A stretch of 64,000 nt of DNA from Anaerostipes sp. MSJ-23 (GTDB lineage: Bacteria > Bacillota > Clostridia > Lachnospirales > Lachnospiraceae), in assembly GCF_018918155.1 (NCBI RefSeq), contig NZ_JAHLPY010000009.1:1-64000 (forward strand), read 5' to 3'. Below the pieces are notes generated by a model. It saw only the letters and a program-made list of their open reading frames with translations. It was not told where the DNA came from and made no database searches. Shown here in pieces: positions 46,367-55,572 of this stretch. A program made the position numbers and the translations under genes. How positions within the stretch are numbered: position 1 is the first letter of the stretch; the number at the start of each line of letters is the position of its first letter.

Positions 46367-46753
46367 CTATAACGGGTTGCCATGATAGTCGCATTTTTGG
46401 CATTGCGCCATTGTATTTTTATTGTCTTCTTTATGATAAGCACCAGACCACTGACAAATATGCTGTAAAATTGGAACAACCGACTTTTCCTTTTCTGTCA
46501 GACTATATTCAACTCTTGGTGGAATTTGATCATATTGCTTCCTTGCAATCATATCATCTTTCATTAACTCCTTTAATGTGGATGAAAGAACTGCATCTGT
46601 AATATTAGTCATTTGCGTTCTCAGCTGACTATATCGCAGCGTCTGTTTATCCGCTAATACACAGATAATTCTTGATTTCCATTTTCCTCCAAATACATCC
46701 AGTCCATATTCCAGAGGACATCGAATATCTTTTTCCAGTTTTGGATGATACAT
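46367..46753 (-). CDS. HxlR-family transcriptional regulator
   Basis: The 128-residue protein has the HxlR winged helix: CPLEYGLDVFGGKWKSRII, then YSQLRTQMTNITDAVLSSTLKEL and ARKQYDQIPPRVEYSLTEKEK. Cys12 lies at the position used for thiol sensing in redox-active members such as YodB and HypR, and further Cys pairs occur at the C terminus (QCQKCDYHG). Such proteins respond to electrophiles or redox stress. Two AAGTTACTAT copies lie upstream at 46817-46845 and a palindrome lies at 47326-47347, which suggests autoregulation. Confidence 0.9.
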   Translation of the reverse strand: MYHPKLEKDIRCPLEYGLDVFGGKWKSRIICVLADKQTLRYSQLRTQMTNITDAVLSSTLKELMKDDMIARKQYDQIPPRVEYSLTEKEKSVVPILQHICQWSGAYHKEDNKNTMAQCQKCDYHGNPL

Positions 46754-46816
46754 ATAAATGCTCCTTGCTCATAGAATTTTTTTTCTTTCATTATAAGAAT
46801 CAAACAGAGGAAAAAC

Positions 46817-46845
46817 AAGTTACTATAGAATTTATAAGTTACTAT
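46817..46845. promoter_or_regulatory. Direct repeats AAGTTACTAT upstream of the HxlR gene
   Basis: AAGTTACTAT occurs at 46817-46826 and 46836-46845, a 19-bp period. They lie 64-92 bp upstream of the HxlR start and right after the PNPOx-like gene. A related TTACTAT palindrome is at 47326-47347. They are candidate HxlR binding sites. Confidence 0.45.
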
Positions 46846-46848
46846 TTT

Positions 46849-47241
46849 TTATAAAGGTAATTCTTTTTTATTATCTGCACCCGGTGTTGTCACAATCACT
46901 TTTTCAGGTGTAATAATCAAAGCGCCTTTTGCTGTTGCACCTCCATGGAACATATCAGATACTAGTTTTTTAAATGTATCAACAATTGGACCTTCTGTAA
47001 TATATTCTGCACTTTCTTTAATCTGATAACCTTCCAATGTCTCTCCATTGCTGGCAGAAACGGCAATCTTTCCATTTTCCTTTAAGTTATTTAATGTTGT
47101 CTCAAGGAAAACATCTCCTACCAACAATTTTCCATCATCTGTTACATCTTTAAATGCAACTGGAACAGCATTTGGTTCCTCCACATAGGTTGCCAGATAC
47201 CACATCTATTCTTTTAATAAAGTTCTTACTTGTTCGTTCAT
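46849..47241 (-). pseudogene. PNPOx-like flavin protein gene with a nonsense codon
   Basis: Translation from ATG at 47241, which follows GGAGG, reads MNEQVRTLLKE and then TAG at 47206-47208. The frame reopens at once with MWYLATYVEEPNAVPVAFKD and runs 118 residues to 46849. That part resembles the pyridoxamine-phosphate-oxidase-like FMN-binding fold, where a short helix normally precedes WYLAT. So codon 12 was probably changed to a stop. A restart at ATG 47205 could still give a protein lacking the first helix, but no ribosome site precedes it. Function was likely redox or detoxification. Confidence 0.6.
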
Positions 47242-47318
47242 TACTTGACCTCCACTTCTTTTTCGTTTACATCTACATCATAAGAAATCGGCTCTTCACT
47301 TACAAGATATGTGTGAAT
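47241..47318 (-). pseudogene. 3' fragment of a lost gene upstream of the PNPOx-like gene
   Basis: A 25-codon stretch, HTYLVSEEPISYDVDVNEKE and so on, ends with TAA that overlaps the ATG of the next gene as TAATG. Such coupling is normal between adjacent genes, so this looks like the last part of a former operon partner. An in-frame TAA at 47319 ends it upstream, and an HxlR-type palindrome follows. Confidence 0.35.
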
Positions 47319-47325
47319 TTATGAG

Positions 47326-47347
47326 TTACTATTTATTTTCATAGTAA
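47326..47347. promoter_or_regulatory. TTACTAT-N8-ATAGTAA palindrome, putative HxlR operator
   Basis: TTACTAT (47326-47332) and ATAGTAA (47341-47347) form a perfect inverted repeat with an 8-nt spacer. Its half-site matches the repeats upstream of the HxlR gene. It lies between the lactonase gene and the broken PNPOx-like gene and could control either. Confidence 0.5.
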
Positions 47348-47428
47348 GTCTAGTCCTTTTTTTTGCATCTTTCTATTTTTCTTTTTATAATATAATAAAT
47401 GTAAAAATTTAAAAGGGAGGACAGCATT

Positions 47429-48361
47429 ATGAAACATACGATCTATGCTGGAACTTATACATCGAAAACAAGTCAGGGAATTTATACCTTTGACTTTCAA
47501 AACGGAAAGCTTTCCAATCCACAACTTTTTTATTCCATAAAAAACCCAAAATATTTATGTGTTAATCAAAATAATATTGTTTCTACGGTTGATTTTGATG
47601 AAGGATCCGGTGTAATTCTTATGGACCATCAGAGAAATGTTCTAGATAAATTTGTGTTCGAACATTGCACTTCATGCTATATCACTCAAAAAGGAAATCG
47701 ACTTTACACTGCCAATTACCATGAAGGAACTTTTTCTGTTTTGGAAATAAAAGACAACCACCTAACATATCTTCAAACAGTCCATATAAAAGAACATGCT
47801 GGTTGCCATCAAGTTTTGTTCTGGAAAGATCTAATTTTAATTCCATGTCTCTTTTTAGATCAAGTGCTTTTCTTTGACCGTGATCTCCATCCGGCCGGAA
47901 GCATTGACTTTAAAAAAGGAACTGGACCACGCCACGGCATTTTTACAAAGGATCAGAATTATTTATATCTTGTATCAGAACTTAGCAATGAATTATTTGT
48001 TATTTCTACTACAGATTGGGAAATCGTCTCTTCTATTTCCATTCTGCCAGATGGACAAACTCATAAAAACGATACCGCTGCCATTCGTATGAACAAAGAA
48101 GAAACAAGGCTTTATATATCCACAAGAACAATGGATATCCTGTCGGTTATCAACATCGAAGATGAACAGCCACAATTGATTCAGACAATAGATTGCGGTG
48201 GAAAGCACCCTCGTGATTTTATTTTAATAGAAGATTATCTTTTATGTGCCAATCGCTTATCTGATTCTGTTTGTAGTTTTGAAATAAAAAAAGACGGCAC
48301 TGTTGGAAATCTCGTTAGCGAGATTACAGTGCCGGAATGTGTATGCCTTGATACACCTTAA
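47429..48361 (+). CDS. Lactonase-family beta-propeller protein (6-phosphogluconolactonase-like)
   Basis: The 310-residue protein has the seven-bladed propeller pattern of YbhE-type lactonases. It starts YAGTYTSKTSQGIYTFDF, with AGCHQVLFW near 123, GTGPRHGIFTKDQNYLYLVSEL near 160 and GGKHPRDFIL near 268. The PRH motif is a family hallmark. It is shorter than the usual 330-350 residues. It may hydrolyse 6-phosphogluconolactone or another cyclic ester in the cytosol. AAGGGAGG precedes the ATG. A nested inverted repeat (48295-48334) lies in its last codons. Confidence 0.85.
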   Translation: MKHTIYAGTYTSKTSQGIYTFDFQNGKLSNPQLFYSIKNPKYLCVNQNNIVSTVDFDEGSGVILMDHQRNVLDKFVFEHCTSCYITQKGNRLYTANYHEGTFSVLEIKDNHLTYLQTVHIKEHAGCHQVLFWKDLILIPCLFLDQVLFFDRDLHPAGSIDFKKGTGPRHGIFTKDQNYLYLVSELSNELFVISTTDWEIVSSISILPDGQTHKNDTAAIRMNKEETRLYISTRTMDILSVINIEDEQPQLIQTIDCGGKHPRDFILIEDYLLCANRLSDSVCSFEIKKDGTVGNLVSEITVPECVCLDTP

Positions 48362-48365
48362 AATT

Positions 48366-49742
48366 TTAATAAATTTTTGATAATAAACAGACGCTTTCTA
48401 CATGAGAGCTATGACTAAACTGATCGACAACGCTGACTTTTTCTACCTGATATCCATTTTCTCCAAGGATTTTCAGATCTCTGGCCAGTGTTGCCGGATC
48501 ACAGCTGACATAAACAATTCTCTTCGGTGCCATCTTCACCATCGTATCAAGAAGCTTTGCATCGCATCCCTTTCTTGGAGGATCAACAACAATGACATCT
48601 GCATAAACACCATTCTTTTCATATTCTCTTGGAAGTACTTCTTCTGCTTTTCCTACAAAAAACTTGGCATTATCAAATCCATTCATCTGAGCATTAAATT
48701 TTGCATCATCAATCGCTTCTTTTACAATTTCTACACCATAGACTTCTTTTGCTTTTTGTGCAAGGAACAGAGAAATTGTTCCAATTCCACAATAAAGATC
48801 CCATACCGTCTCTTGTCCGTGAAGATTCGCATACTCCATTGCCTTTTCATAAAGAACTTTTGTCTGTTTTGGATTTACTTGGAAAAAGGATAATGGTCCA
48901 ATCTGGTATTTTACATCTCCAATGTAGTCATAAATATAAGCTGGTCCATAAACTGTCTCTATTTTATTCCCAAGAATCTTATTTGTTTTTTCTTTATTTA
49001 TATTAACACAAATGCTTGTCATTCCATCAATTTCTTTTAAAGAATCAACCAACTGATAAAGATTTCTAAGATCTTTTTTCTTTCCATTGATTACAAGACA
49101 AACCATGATCTCTTCGGTCACAAATCCAACTCTTGTCATAATATGTCTAACCAACCCATGGTTTGTTTTCTCATCATATGCAGAAATCTTATTTTTCTTC
49201 ATATAATCTAATACCTTTAACAAAATACTTTCATTCACTGGATGCTGAATGACGCAATGAGTACAATCAATAATATGATGTGTTCTTCCTGCATAAAAAC
49301 CTGTAACCAGATTTCCTTCTTTATCTGTTCCTACTGGAAACTGTGCTTTATTTCTATAATAAAATGGCTCATCCATTCCATAAATTGGTTCCATTTTTTC
49401 TTCAATTCCCTGAAGTCCACCAATACGTTCCAGACAATTCTTTACCTTTTGAAATTTATATTCCAACTGTTTTTTATAAGATAAATGCTGAAGAGTACAT
49501 CCTCCACAAGCTCTTGCCTTCGGACATTTTGGTTCTACGCGGTCTTTCGATGGCTCAAGAACCTCCTCTACCCTGGCAAATCCATAATTTTTCTTTGTTT
49601 TTATAATTCTGGCACGAACTTTATCTCCGATCACTGCATCCTTTAAAAAAAGGGCATAGCCATCAATATGGCCGATGCCCTCTCCTTCATTTCCAATATC
49701 ATCAATATACAGTTCTACCATTTGATTTTTTTTAAATTCCAT
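48366..49742 (-). CDS. rlmD: 23S rRNA (uracil-5-)-methyltransferase RumA/RlmD family
   Basis: I start at 49742 (MEFKKNQMVELYIDDIGNEG), 8 nt after the yhaM stop, with GAGG before it. The 458-residue protein has an N-terminal TRAM domain, a Fe-S cluster cysteine set (CPKARACGGCTLQHL near 70-85) and a SAM methyltransferase domain. Motifs include FFQVNPKQTKVLY, VWDLYCGIGTISLFLA near 315, and VSCDPATLARDL near 410 with the catalytic Cys. It forms m5U in 23S rRNA. Some Firmicutes have two such genes (RlmCD type), so the exact site is uncertain. Confidence 0.9.
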   Translation of the reverse strand: MEFKKNQMVELYIDDIGNEGEGIGHIDGYALFLKDAVIGDKVRARIIKTKKNYGFARVEEVLEPSKDRVEPKCPKARACGGCTLQHLSYKKQLEYKFQKVKNCLERIGGLQGIEEKMEPIYGMDEPFYYRNKAQFPVGTDKEGNLVTGFYAGRTHHIIDCTHCVIQHPVNESILLKVLDYMKKNKISAYDEKTNHGLVRHIMTRVGFVTEEIMVCLVINGKKKDLRNLYQLVDSLKEIDGMTSICVNINKEKTNKILGNKIETVYGPAYIYDYIGDVKYQIGPLSFFQVNPKQTKVLYEKAMEYANLHGQETVWDLYCGIGTISLFLAQKAKEVYGVEIVKEAIDDAKFNAQMNGFDNAKFFVGKAEEVLPREYEKNGVYADVIVVDPPRKGCDAKLLDTMVKMAPKRIVYVSCDPATLARDLKILGENGYQVEKVSVVDQFSHSSHVESVCLLSKIY

Positions 49743-49750
49743 ACTTACCT

Positions 49751-50692
49751 CTAAATTGATGTTTTTCGGATTCTTGTATCTAGAAGACGCTGGAATCCTG
49801 ACCATTCCTGATCTTCTTTCTGTTTTTCAATAATTTCTGCAAATGTTTCCATCCTAGCATCCAGGTTATCTGCCTGACTCAATGCAATGGCTTCCAGAAG
49901 TGCTGGTTTCTTTGGAGATCCAAATTCCAGCTCGCCATGATGTGCCAGCATACAATGCTTCACTTCATTTGCAAGTTTCGGAGGAAAACCTGGAATCTGG
50001 CGAATCAAACGATCTAATTTGATAGCTCCCATCACAATATGTCCAACCAGCTGTCCTTCATCTGTATAATCATTTTCAGGGAAATTTGAGAGTTCTTCCA
50101 CTTTTCCCATATCATGCCACAATGCACACATAACAATCAAATCACGATTTATCTGTGGATACAAAGCAGCATAACTTTCACATAATTTTGCTACTGATAA
50201 ACTATGTTCCAGCAAACCACCAATATAACCATGATGTACACTTTTGGCTGCTGAATGCACTTTAAATTCTCTTGCAAAATCCTTATCTTCCACAAAGATC
50301 ATTTCTGCCAGCTTTTTCAGATGCGGTTCCTTTGTCTTCTGAATCATTGCAAGCAATTCCTCAAACATTCCATCAATGTCTTTCTTCGTGCTTGGCATAT
50401 AATCAGCCATCTGATATTCACCTTCCTGAGCTTTTCTAATTTGTTGAATATTTAACTGATTAGATCCCTGGTAACTGGTAACCTGACCTCTTACAAGAAT
50501 ATAATCCATTGCTTCAAAATGTCCAATCGCATTGGTTAGCTCCCAGACCTTTCCATCGATGACACCTGTCTTATCCTGCAAAGTTAAAGAATAATAAGAT
50601 TTTCCATATTTTGAAGTTCCTGGAGATTTTGTCTTGCACAAATAAATCTCGGAAACTCGATCCCCTTCCTGCAGGTCACTAATATATCTCAT
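49751..50692 (-). CDS. yhaM: 3'-5' exoribonuclease YhaM-type (OB fold plus HD domain)
   Basis: The 313-residue protein begins with an OB-fold (residues 10-90: VSEIYLCKTKSPGTSKYGK, LQDKTGVIDGKVW). An HD phosphohydrolase domain follows, with H in SVHHGYIGGLLEHSLSVA near 155 and CALWHDMGKVEEL near 190. YhaM trims RNA 3' ends in Firmicutes. It precedes rlmD by 8 nt, making an RNA-processing pair. Upstream to 50879 there is only A/T-rich sequence and the ppk terminator. Confidence 0.9.
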   Translation of the reverse strand: MRYISDLQEGDRVSEIYLCKTKSPGTSKYGKSYYSLTLQDKTGVIDGKVWELTNAIGHFEAMDYILVRGQVTSYQGSNQLNIQQIRKAQEGEYQMADYMPSTKKDIDGMFEELLAMIQKTKEPHLKKLAEMIFVEDKDFAREFKVHSAAKSVHHGYIGGLLEHSLSVAKLCESYAALYPQINRDLIVMCALWHDMGKVEELSNFPENDYTDEGQLVGHIVMGAIKLDRLIRQIPGFPPKLANEVKHCMLAHHGELEFGSPKKPALLEAIALSQADNLDARMETFAEIIEKQKEDQEWSGFQRLLDTRIRKTSI

Positions 50693-50789
50693 AATATTGC
50701 CTCTCTAAACTAAAAAAATTCCTGATAGTGCTTGTTTACACATACCATTTTATTATGCCATAGTTTATTTGTAAAATCTATATGAAATT

Positions 50790-50873
50790 AAAAAACAACT
50801 ATGAAACAATGATATAAGTATTTCAGTATTGTATAAATTAATGCAAAAATACACTGCCAAATAGTTGTTTTTT
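50790..50873. terminator. Long-loop terminator between yhaM and ppk
   Basis: AAAAAACAACTAT (50790-50802) pairs with ATAGTTGTTTTTT (50861-50873). The loop is about 58 nt. On the minus strand, T-rich sequence follows the stem, so it ends ppk transcripts right after the stop codon. Confidence 0.6.
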
Positions 50874-50879
50874 CACTTT

Positions 50880-52925
50880 TTATGCGTTTTTATATGCCTG
50901 TTCATAGAAGAATTCCTGAGAATTCAATGGAGTTTCCTGATTTTTTGGGATTTTATAATTACCCTTATTGTCTTCTTCTCTAGCCTTCTGATTATCACTT
51001 AACATCGTAATGAACATTTCAATTAACTGCATTTTGATTTCTGGATCATAGACAGGCGCTGCTACTTCCACTCTTCGTAAGGTATTTCTCGTCATAAAAT
51101 CTGCAGACGCAATATAAACTCTTTCTCTGCCCCGACTTCCGAAAATATAAATACGAGAGTGCTCTAAAAATCTTCCGACAATACTTCTTACATGAATATT
51201 CTCTGTTTTTCCTTTGACTCCTGGGATCAAACAACAGATTCCTCGAATAATCATATCAATTTTTACACCTGCACAAGAAGCTTCTATCAATTTTTCCATA
51301 ATCTTTTTATCTGTTAAAGAATTCATCTTCAACCCAATATAGGCATCTTCTCCTGATTTTGCATGTGCAATTTCTTCATCAATCATATGAAGAATACGAT
51401 TTTGCAAACAATGTGGTGCAACAAGCAGATGATTAACATTTTCTACGGTTTCTCCCATAGACAGAGATTGGAAAACATCCGCGGCTTCCATTGCAATATC
51501 TACATTGGCCGTCATCAATGATAGATCTGTGTAAAGCCGGCTTGTTTTTTCATTATAATTTCCAGTTCCAATCTGCGTAATATATCCGACATGTCCTTTG
51601 ATTTTTCTCGTAATCAAGCATAACTTCGAATGAACTTTATATCCATCCAATCCATAGATAACACGACAGCCTGCATCTTCTAACAATCTGGACCATTCAA
51701 TGTTATTTTCTTCATCAAAACGAGCCTTCAGTTCTACAAGAATTGTAACATCTTTTCCGTTTTCTGCTGCCTCAATCAAAGATTCGACGATTTTGCTCTG
51801 TTTGGCAACACGATACAATGTCATTTTAATAGAAATGACATCTTTATCATTTGCTGCTTCTTGTAACAGATTTAAAAACGGTTTCATACTTTCATATGGA
51901 TAAGATAACAGTTTATCTTTCTTTGCAATCTGATCTATAATAGATTCTTCATCGTTAAACTGCGGCGATTTTTGAGGAACCCTTCTTTCAAAAAACAGTT
52001 CTGATTCTTTTCTTAAAATATCCTGAATAGAAAAGACAAACGAAAGATCAAGTGGCGTCTGACTCTGGAATACATATTCCGGATCAAGTTCTAAGTATCC
52101 ACATAAGGTATCTATAATCTCTCCATCCATTTCTTTCGAAAGTTCGAGACGTACTGGCGCAAGCTTCTTTCTCTTTTTGATAACTTGCACCATAAAATCA
52201 CGATAATCAAGATCCTCATCATACATGGCATCTGCATCGATATCTGCATTTCTTGTCACACGAATTAAAGATTTTGCCTTTACATGATATCCCTTAAAGA
52301 TTCTTGGTACATAATGAAGGATCATTTCCTCTGATAATATATAAGCATCTTTTTCCGGAATTTTGATTAATCTTTGGAATACTTCATTCCCACATGGGAT
52401 AATCGCAAGTTTTTCTTTTCCATTTTTTGTTTCTAATACTGCCACAACATACAATTCCTTATTTTTCAAAAAAGGAAATGGCTGTCGTTTTCCAATAATC
52501 GTTGGGGAGATTAATGGTGCGATTTCTGTTTGAAAATAAGCTCTTAAATATTCGCTTTCTTTCTTGGAAATCTTCTGGAATTTTACCAATTTGATACCAT
52601 AATCTTCGATCTGTTCCATAATTTCTTCATAAACAGCATCTTTTCTGCGATTAAGTTTTTGCACCTGAGGCATAATTGCCTCAAGCTGCTCCTTTGGTGT
52701 CATTTTTGTTTTATTTTCTTTCATATTTTTATCAATCAACATCTGATCAATCAAAGACCCGACACGGACCATGAAAAATTCATCCAAATTGCTCTGATAG
52801 ATCGATGCAAATGTCAATCTTTCACATAAAGGAACTTCTCGATTTTCTGCTTCTTCCAGTACTCTTTCATTAAATTTCAGCCATGAAAGTTCCCTATTCA
52901 TAAAAACTTTTTGTTCTATTTTCAT
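50880..52925 (-). CDS. ppk: Polyphosphate kinase 1
   Basis: The 681-residue protein matches PPK1 with all four domains. It has an N domain (MNRELSWLKFNERVLEEA), a head domain (YQSNLDEFFMVRVGSL), and two PLD-like catalytic domains. The phosphorylated His is in DGYKVHSKLCLI near 434, and a second His is in FLEHSRIYIFG near 590. It makes polyphosphate from ATP. The gene stands alone, with terminator downstream. Its 5' region carries three TTWACA-type hexamers suited to phosphate control (52963-53016). Confidence 0.95.
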   Translation of the reverse strand: MKIEQKVFMNRELSWLKFNERVLEEAENREVPLCERLTFASIYQSNLDEFFMVRVGSLIDQMLIDKNMKENKTKMTPKEQLEAIMPQVQKLNRRKDAVYEEIMEQIEDYGIKLVKFQKISKKESEYLRAYFQTEIAPLISPTIIGKRQPFPFLKNKELYVVAVLETKNGKEKLAIIPCGNEVFQRLIKIPEKDAYILSEEMILHYVPRIFKGYHVKAKSLIRVTRNADIDADAMYDEDLDYRDFMVQVIKKRKKLAPVRLELSKEMDGEIIDTLCGYLELDPEYVFQSQTPLDLSFVFSIQDILRKESELFFERRVPQKSPQFNDEESIIDQIAKKDKLLSYPYESMKPFLNLLQEAANDKDVISIKMTLYRVAKQSKIVESLIEAAENGKDVTILVELKARFDEENNIEWSRLLEDAGCRVIYGLDGYKVHSKLCLITRKIKGHVGYITQIGTGNYNEKTSRLYTDLSLMTANVDIAMEAADVFQSLSMGETVENVNHLLVAPHCLQNRILHMIDEEIAHAKSGEDAYIGLKMNSLTDKKIMEKLIEASCAGVKIDMIIRGICCLIPGVKGKTENIHVRSIVGRFLEHSRIYIFGSRGRERVYIASADFMTRNTLRRVEVAAPVYDPEIKMQLIEMFITMLSDNQKAREEDNKGNYKIPKNQETPLNSQEFFYEQAYKNA

Positions 52926-52962
52926 TCTTTATCCTCCAAATATATTTGAGACTCCAATTTTT

Positions 52963-53016
52963 ATTCTACTATTTCTTTGTTAAGTTCCCCATCGTCTTTT
53001 GTTAAGTTCCTGTAAA
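52963..53016 (-). promoter_or_regulatory. Pho-box-like array and -10 of ppk
   Basis: On the minus strand TTTACA (53016-53011), TTAACA (53005-53000) and TTAACA (52983-52978) lie at relative positions 0, 11 and 33, all in the same helical phase. The -10 TAGAAT (52968-52963) follows 9 nt later. GGAACTTAACAAA is repeated exactly, with a 22-bp period. The hexamers fit the Bacillus PhoP pattern TT(A/T/C)A(C/T)A as I recall it. Confidence 0.45.
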
Positions 53017-53056
53017 GTCCAACTATATTTTTACATTTTTCGCCTATTTCCATCCG

Positions 53057-53085
53057 TTTACACCATAACTGATCTATGTTACACT
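53057..53085 (+). promoter_or_regulatory. Promoter of mutS2
   Basis: TTTACA (53057-53062) and TACACT (53080-53085) are 17 nt apart, with a TG two bases before the -10 as in extended promoters. The mutS2 ATG is at 53146. Confidence 0.6.
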
Positions 53086-53145
53086 CATAGTATCTATAAT
53101 AATGAAGAAATTTTTCATTGTCATTTTAGAAAAGGAAATAGAAAT

Positions 53146-55554
53146 ATGAATCATAAAGTATTACAAACTCTTGAATTTGATAAAATTATAAATATTTTAA
53201 CCGGCTATGCCACAACAGAACTTGGAAAAGAACGATGTGCTGCATTAACACCTATGGAAGATGAATCTTCTATTTTAAATGCACAAGACCAAACACAAGA
53301 TGCATTAACTCGCATTTACAAACGAGGAAATGTGTCTTTTTTAGGTGTCTCCGATTTGAAACCATCTCTGATGAGACTTCGTATGAAAGGAACACTTGGA
53401 GCAGGAGAACTTTTGAGAATTGCTGCTCTTTTGGAAACCGTAAAAAATGCCGTTGATTATGGAGTTCGCCCAGAAGAAGAACTGGAACTTGGCATCGACT
53501 CTCTAGATGAAATGTTTGAAAGTTTGATTCCTCTCCCAGATCTTCTGCATGAAATCCGCCGCTGTATTGTTTCAGAAGAAGAATTTAATGACGACGCTTC
53601 TCCAACATTAAAAAGTATCCGCCGTTCCATCAGACAGACCAATCAAAAAATTCACACTCAACTGACGGCAATGATCAGTTCTTCTTCCAACCAAGAGAAA
53701 CTTCAGGATGCTATCGTTACAATGCGAAACGGCCGCTACTGTATTCCGGTAAAACAAGAATATAGAAGTTCTTTCCAGGGAATGATCCACGATCAGTCCG
53801 CTTCCGGCAATACATTATTTATTGAACCAATGGCTGTTGTTACCTTAAACAATGAATTAAAAGAATTGGAAGGAAAAGAACAATCTGAGATTGAACGCAT
53901 TCTTTCCGTTTTAAGTGAACAGGCTGCTTTTGGTGTTGATGATTTAGCTCATAATCAGGAAGTTCTGATCTGTCTTGATTTCATTTTTGCAAAAGCGAAA
54001 TATGCCAAAGATCTAGATGCTTCCAAACCAATTTTCCGTGAAGACGGAGTGATCAATATCAAACAAGGAAGACATCCTTTGCTTGACCAGAAAAAAGTTG
54101 TACCAATTAATGTATCTCTTGGGAAAGATTTCTCTATGCTGATCGTCACTGGTCCAAACACTGGTGGTAAAACAGTATCTTTAAAAACGGTTGGTCTTTT
54201 AACTTTGATGGGACAATCCGGTCTCCATATTCCGGCATTTCAGGGATCTTCTTTAGGTATTTTCCGTGAAGTTTTCGCTGACATTGGAGATGAACAGAGT
54301 ATTGAACAAAACTTAAGTACCTTCTCCTCTCATATGACAAATATCGTTTCTATTATCCAGCAAGCACACAAAGACTCTTTGGTGCTTCTAGATGAGCTTT
54401 GCGGAGGAACCGATCCAATTGAAGGTGCTGCTCTGGCGATTTCTATCCTAAATGATCTTCATGACCGTGGAGTTAAGACAATGGCAACCACACATTACAG
54501 TGAACTTAAAATGTTTGCACTCTCCACCGATGATATTGAAAATGCTTCTTGTGAATTTGATGTAGAAACACTTTCACCAACCTACCGTCTAATGATTGGT
54601 ATTCCAGGAAAGAGTAATGCGTTTGCCATTTCCAAAAAGCTTGGACTCGATAACCATATCATTGAAAACGCATCAGAACAGATTGATGAATCCGTCAAAG
54701 ATTTTGAGAGCATTCTAGCTGATTTGGAACAAAGCAAACAGACAATTGAACAGGAGCAAGAGGAGATCTTTGAATACCGTAAAGAAATCGAATCTCTGCG
54801 TAAAAGTCTTAAAAATAAACAAGACAATCTTACGGAGAAACGCGAAAAAATGCTTCGCGATGCGCGTGAAGAAGCTCATAATATTATTTCTGAGGCAAAA
54901 GAAATCGCTGATTCTACGATCCGTGAATATAATAAACTAAAGAAACAGAAAAATAATCAGAATGCAAATAAGAAAATGGAGCATATGCGAAGTGATCTGC
55001 GCGGACGCATGAATAAATTAGAAAATCAGATGGCCTATAAATCCAAAAAGAAGGTCAACAAGCGGCACGATGCTTCTGATTTCCAGATTGGTGATCAAGT
55101 TTATGTTTCAAGCCTTTCTCTTGCTGGAACAGTTCAGACACTGCCAAATGCCAAAGGAGATCTGTATGTACAAATGGGTATGATGCGTTCCCTTGTAAAT
55201 ATTAAAGATCTTGAAATCACAAAGACTGTTAAGGAAGTTAAAAAGGAAAATCAACGCAACGAAAGCCGTAATCGCGGACGCACTGCAATCAATAAATCTT
55301 CTTCTATCAAGCCAGAAATTAATGTAATGGGTATGACCGTTGATGAAGCAATCGCACAACTTGATAAATATATTGACGATGCCTGTCTCGCCAATTTAAA
55401 TCAAATCACCGTTGTCCATGGAAAAGGAACCGGTGCTTTAAGAAAGGGACTACACACATACTTTAAACAGCTGAAAAAACAAAAACGAATTTCTGGATAT
55501 CGTGATGGGGAATACGGTGAAGGTGATCTTGGTGTTACTGTTGTTATGCTTTAA
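53146..55554 (+). CDS. mutS2: MutS2 family ATPase/endonuclease
   Basis: I start at 53146 (MNHKVLQTLEFDKIINILTGYA), after AAAAGGAAA. The 802-residue protein has the MutS core and lever (residues 1-300) and a Walker A VTGPNTGGKTVSLKTVG near 330. Walker B SLVLLDELCGGTDP near 408 and THYSELK near 450 follow. A long coiled coil spans 520-650, a KOW-like segment FQIGDQVYVSSL lies near 650, and a C-terminal Smr nuclease domain starts near 725 (INVMGMTVDEA, VHGKGTGALR). Family members suppress recombination or split collided ribosomes. A DUF3783 gene follows 18 nt later. Confidence 0.95.
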   Translation: MNHKVLQTLEFDKIINILTGYATTELGKERCAALTPMEDESSILNAQDQTQDALTRIYKRGNVSFLGVSDLKPSLMRLRMKGTLGAGELLRIAALLETVKNAVDYGVRPEEELELGIDSLDEMFESLIPLPDLLHEIRRCIVSEEEFNDDASPTLKSIRRSIRQTNQKIHTQLTAMISSSSNQEKLQDAIVTMRNGRYCIPVKQEYRSSFQGMIHDQSASGNTLFIEPMAVVTLNNELKELEGKEQSEIERILSVLSEQAAFGVDDLAHNQEVLICLDFIFAKAKYAKDLDASKPIFREDGVINIKQGRHPLLDQKKVVPINVSLGKDFSMLIVTGPNTGGKTVSLKTVGLLTLMGQSGLHIPAFQGSSLGIFREVFADIGDEQSIEQNLSTFSSHMTNIVSIIQQAHKDSLVLLDELCGGTDPIEGAALAISILNDLHDRGVKTMATTHYSELKMFALSTDDIENASCEFDVETLSPTYRLMIGIPGKSNAFAISKKLGLDNHIIENASEQIDESVKDFESILADLEQSKQTIEQEQEEIFEYRKEIESLRKSLKNKQDNLTEKREKMLRDAREEAHNIISEAKEIADSTIREYNKLKKQKNNQNANKKMEHMRSDLRGRMNKLENQMAYKSKKKVNKRHDASDFQIGDQVYVSSLSLAGTVQTLPNAKGDLYVQMGMMRSLVNIKDLEITKTVKEVKKENQRNESRNRGRTAINKSSSIKPEINVMGMTVDEAIAQLDKYIDDACLANLNQITVVHGKGTGALRKGLHTYFKQLKKQKRISGYRDGEYGEGDLGVTVVML

Positions 55555-55572
55555 AACAGAAAGGAACGTTCA

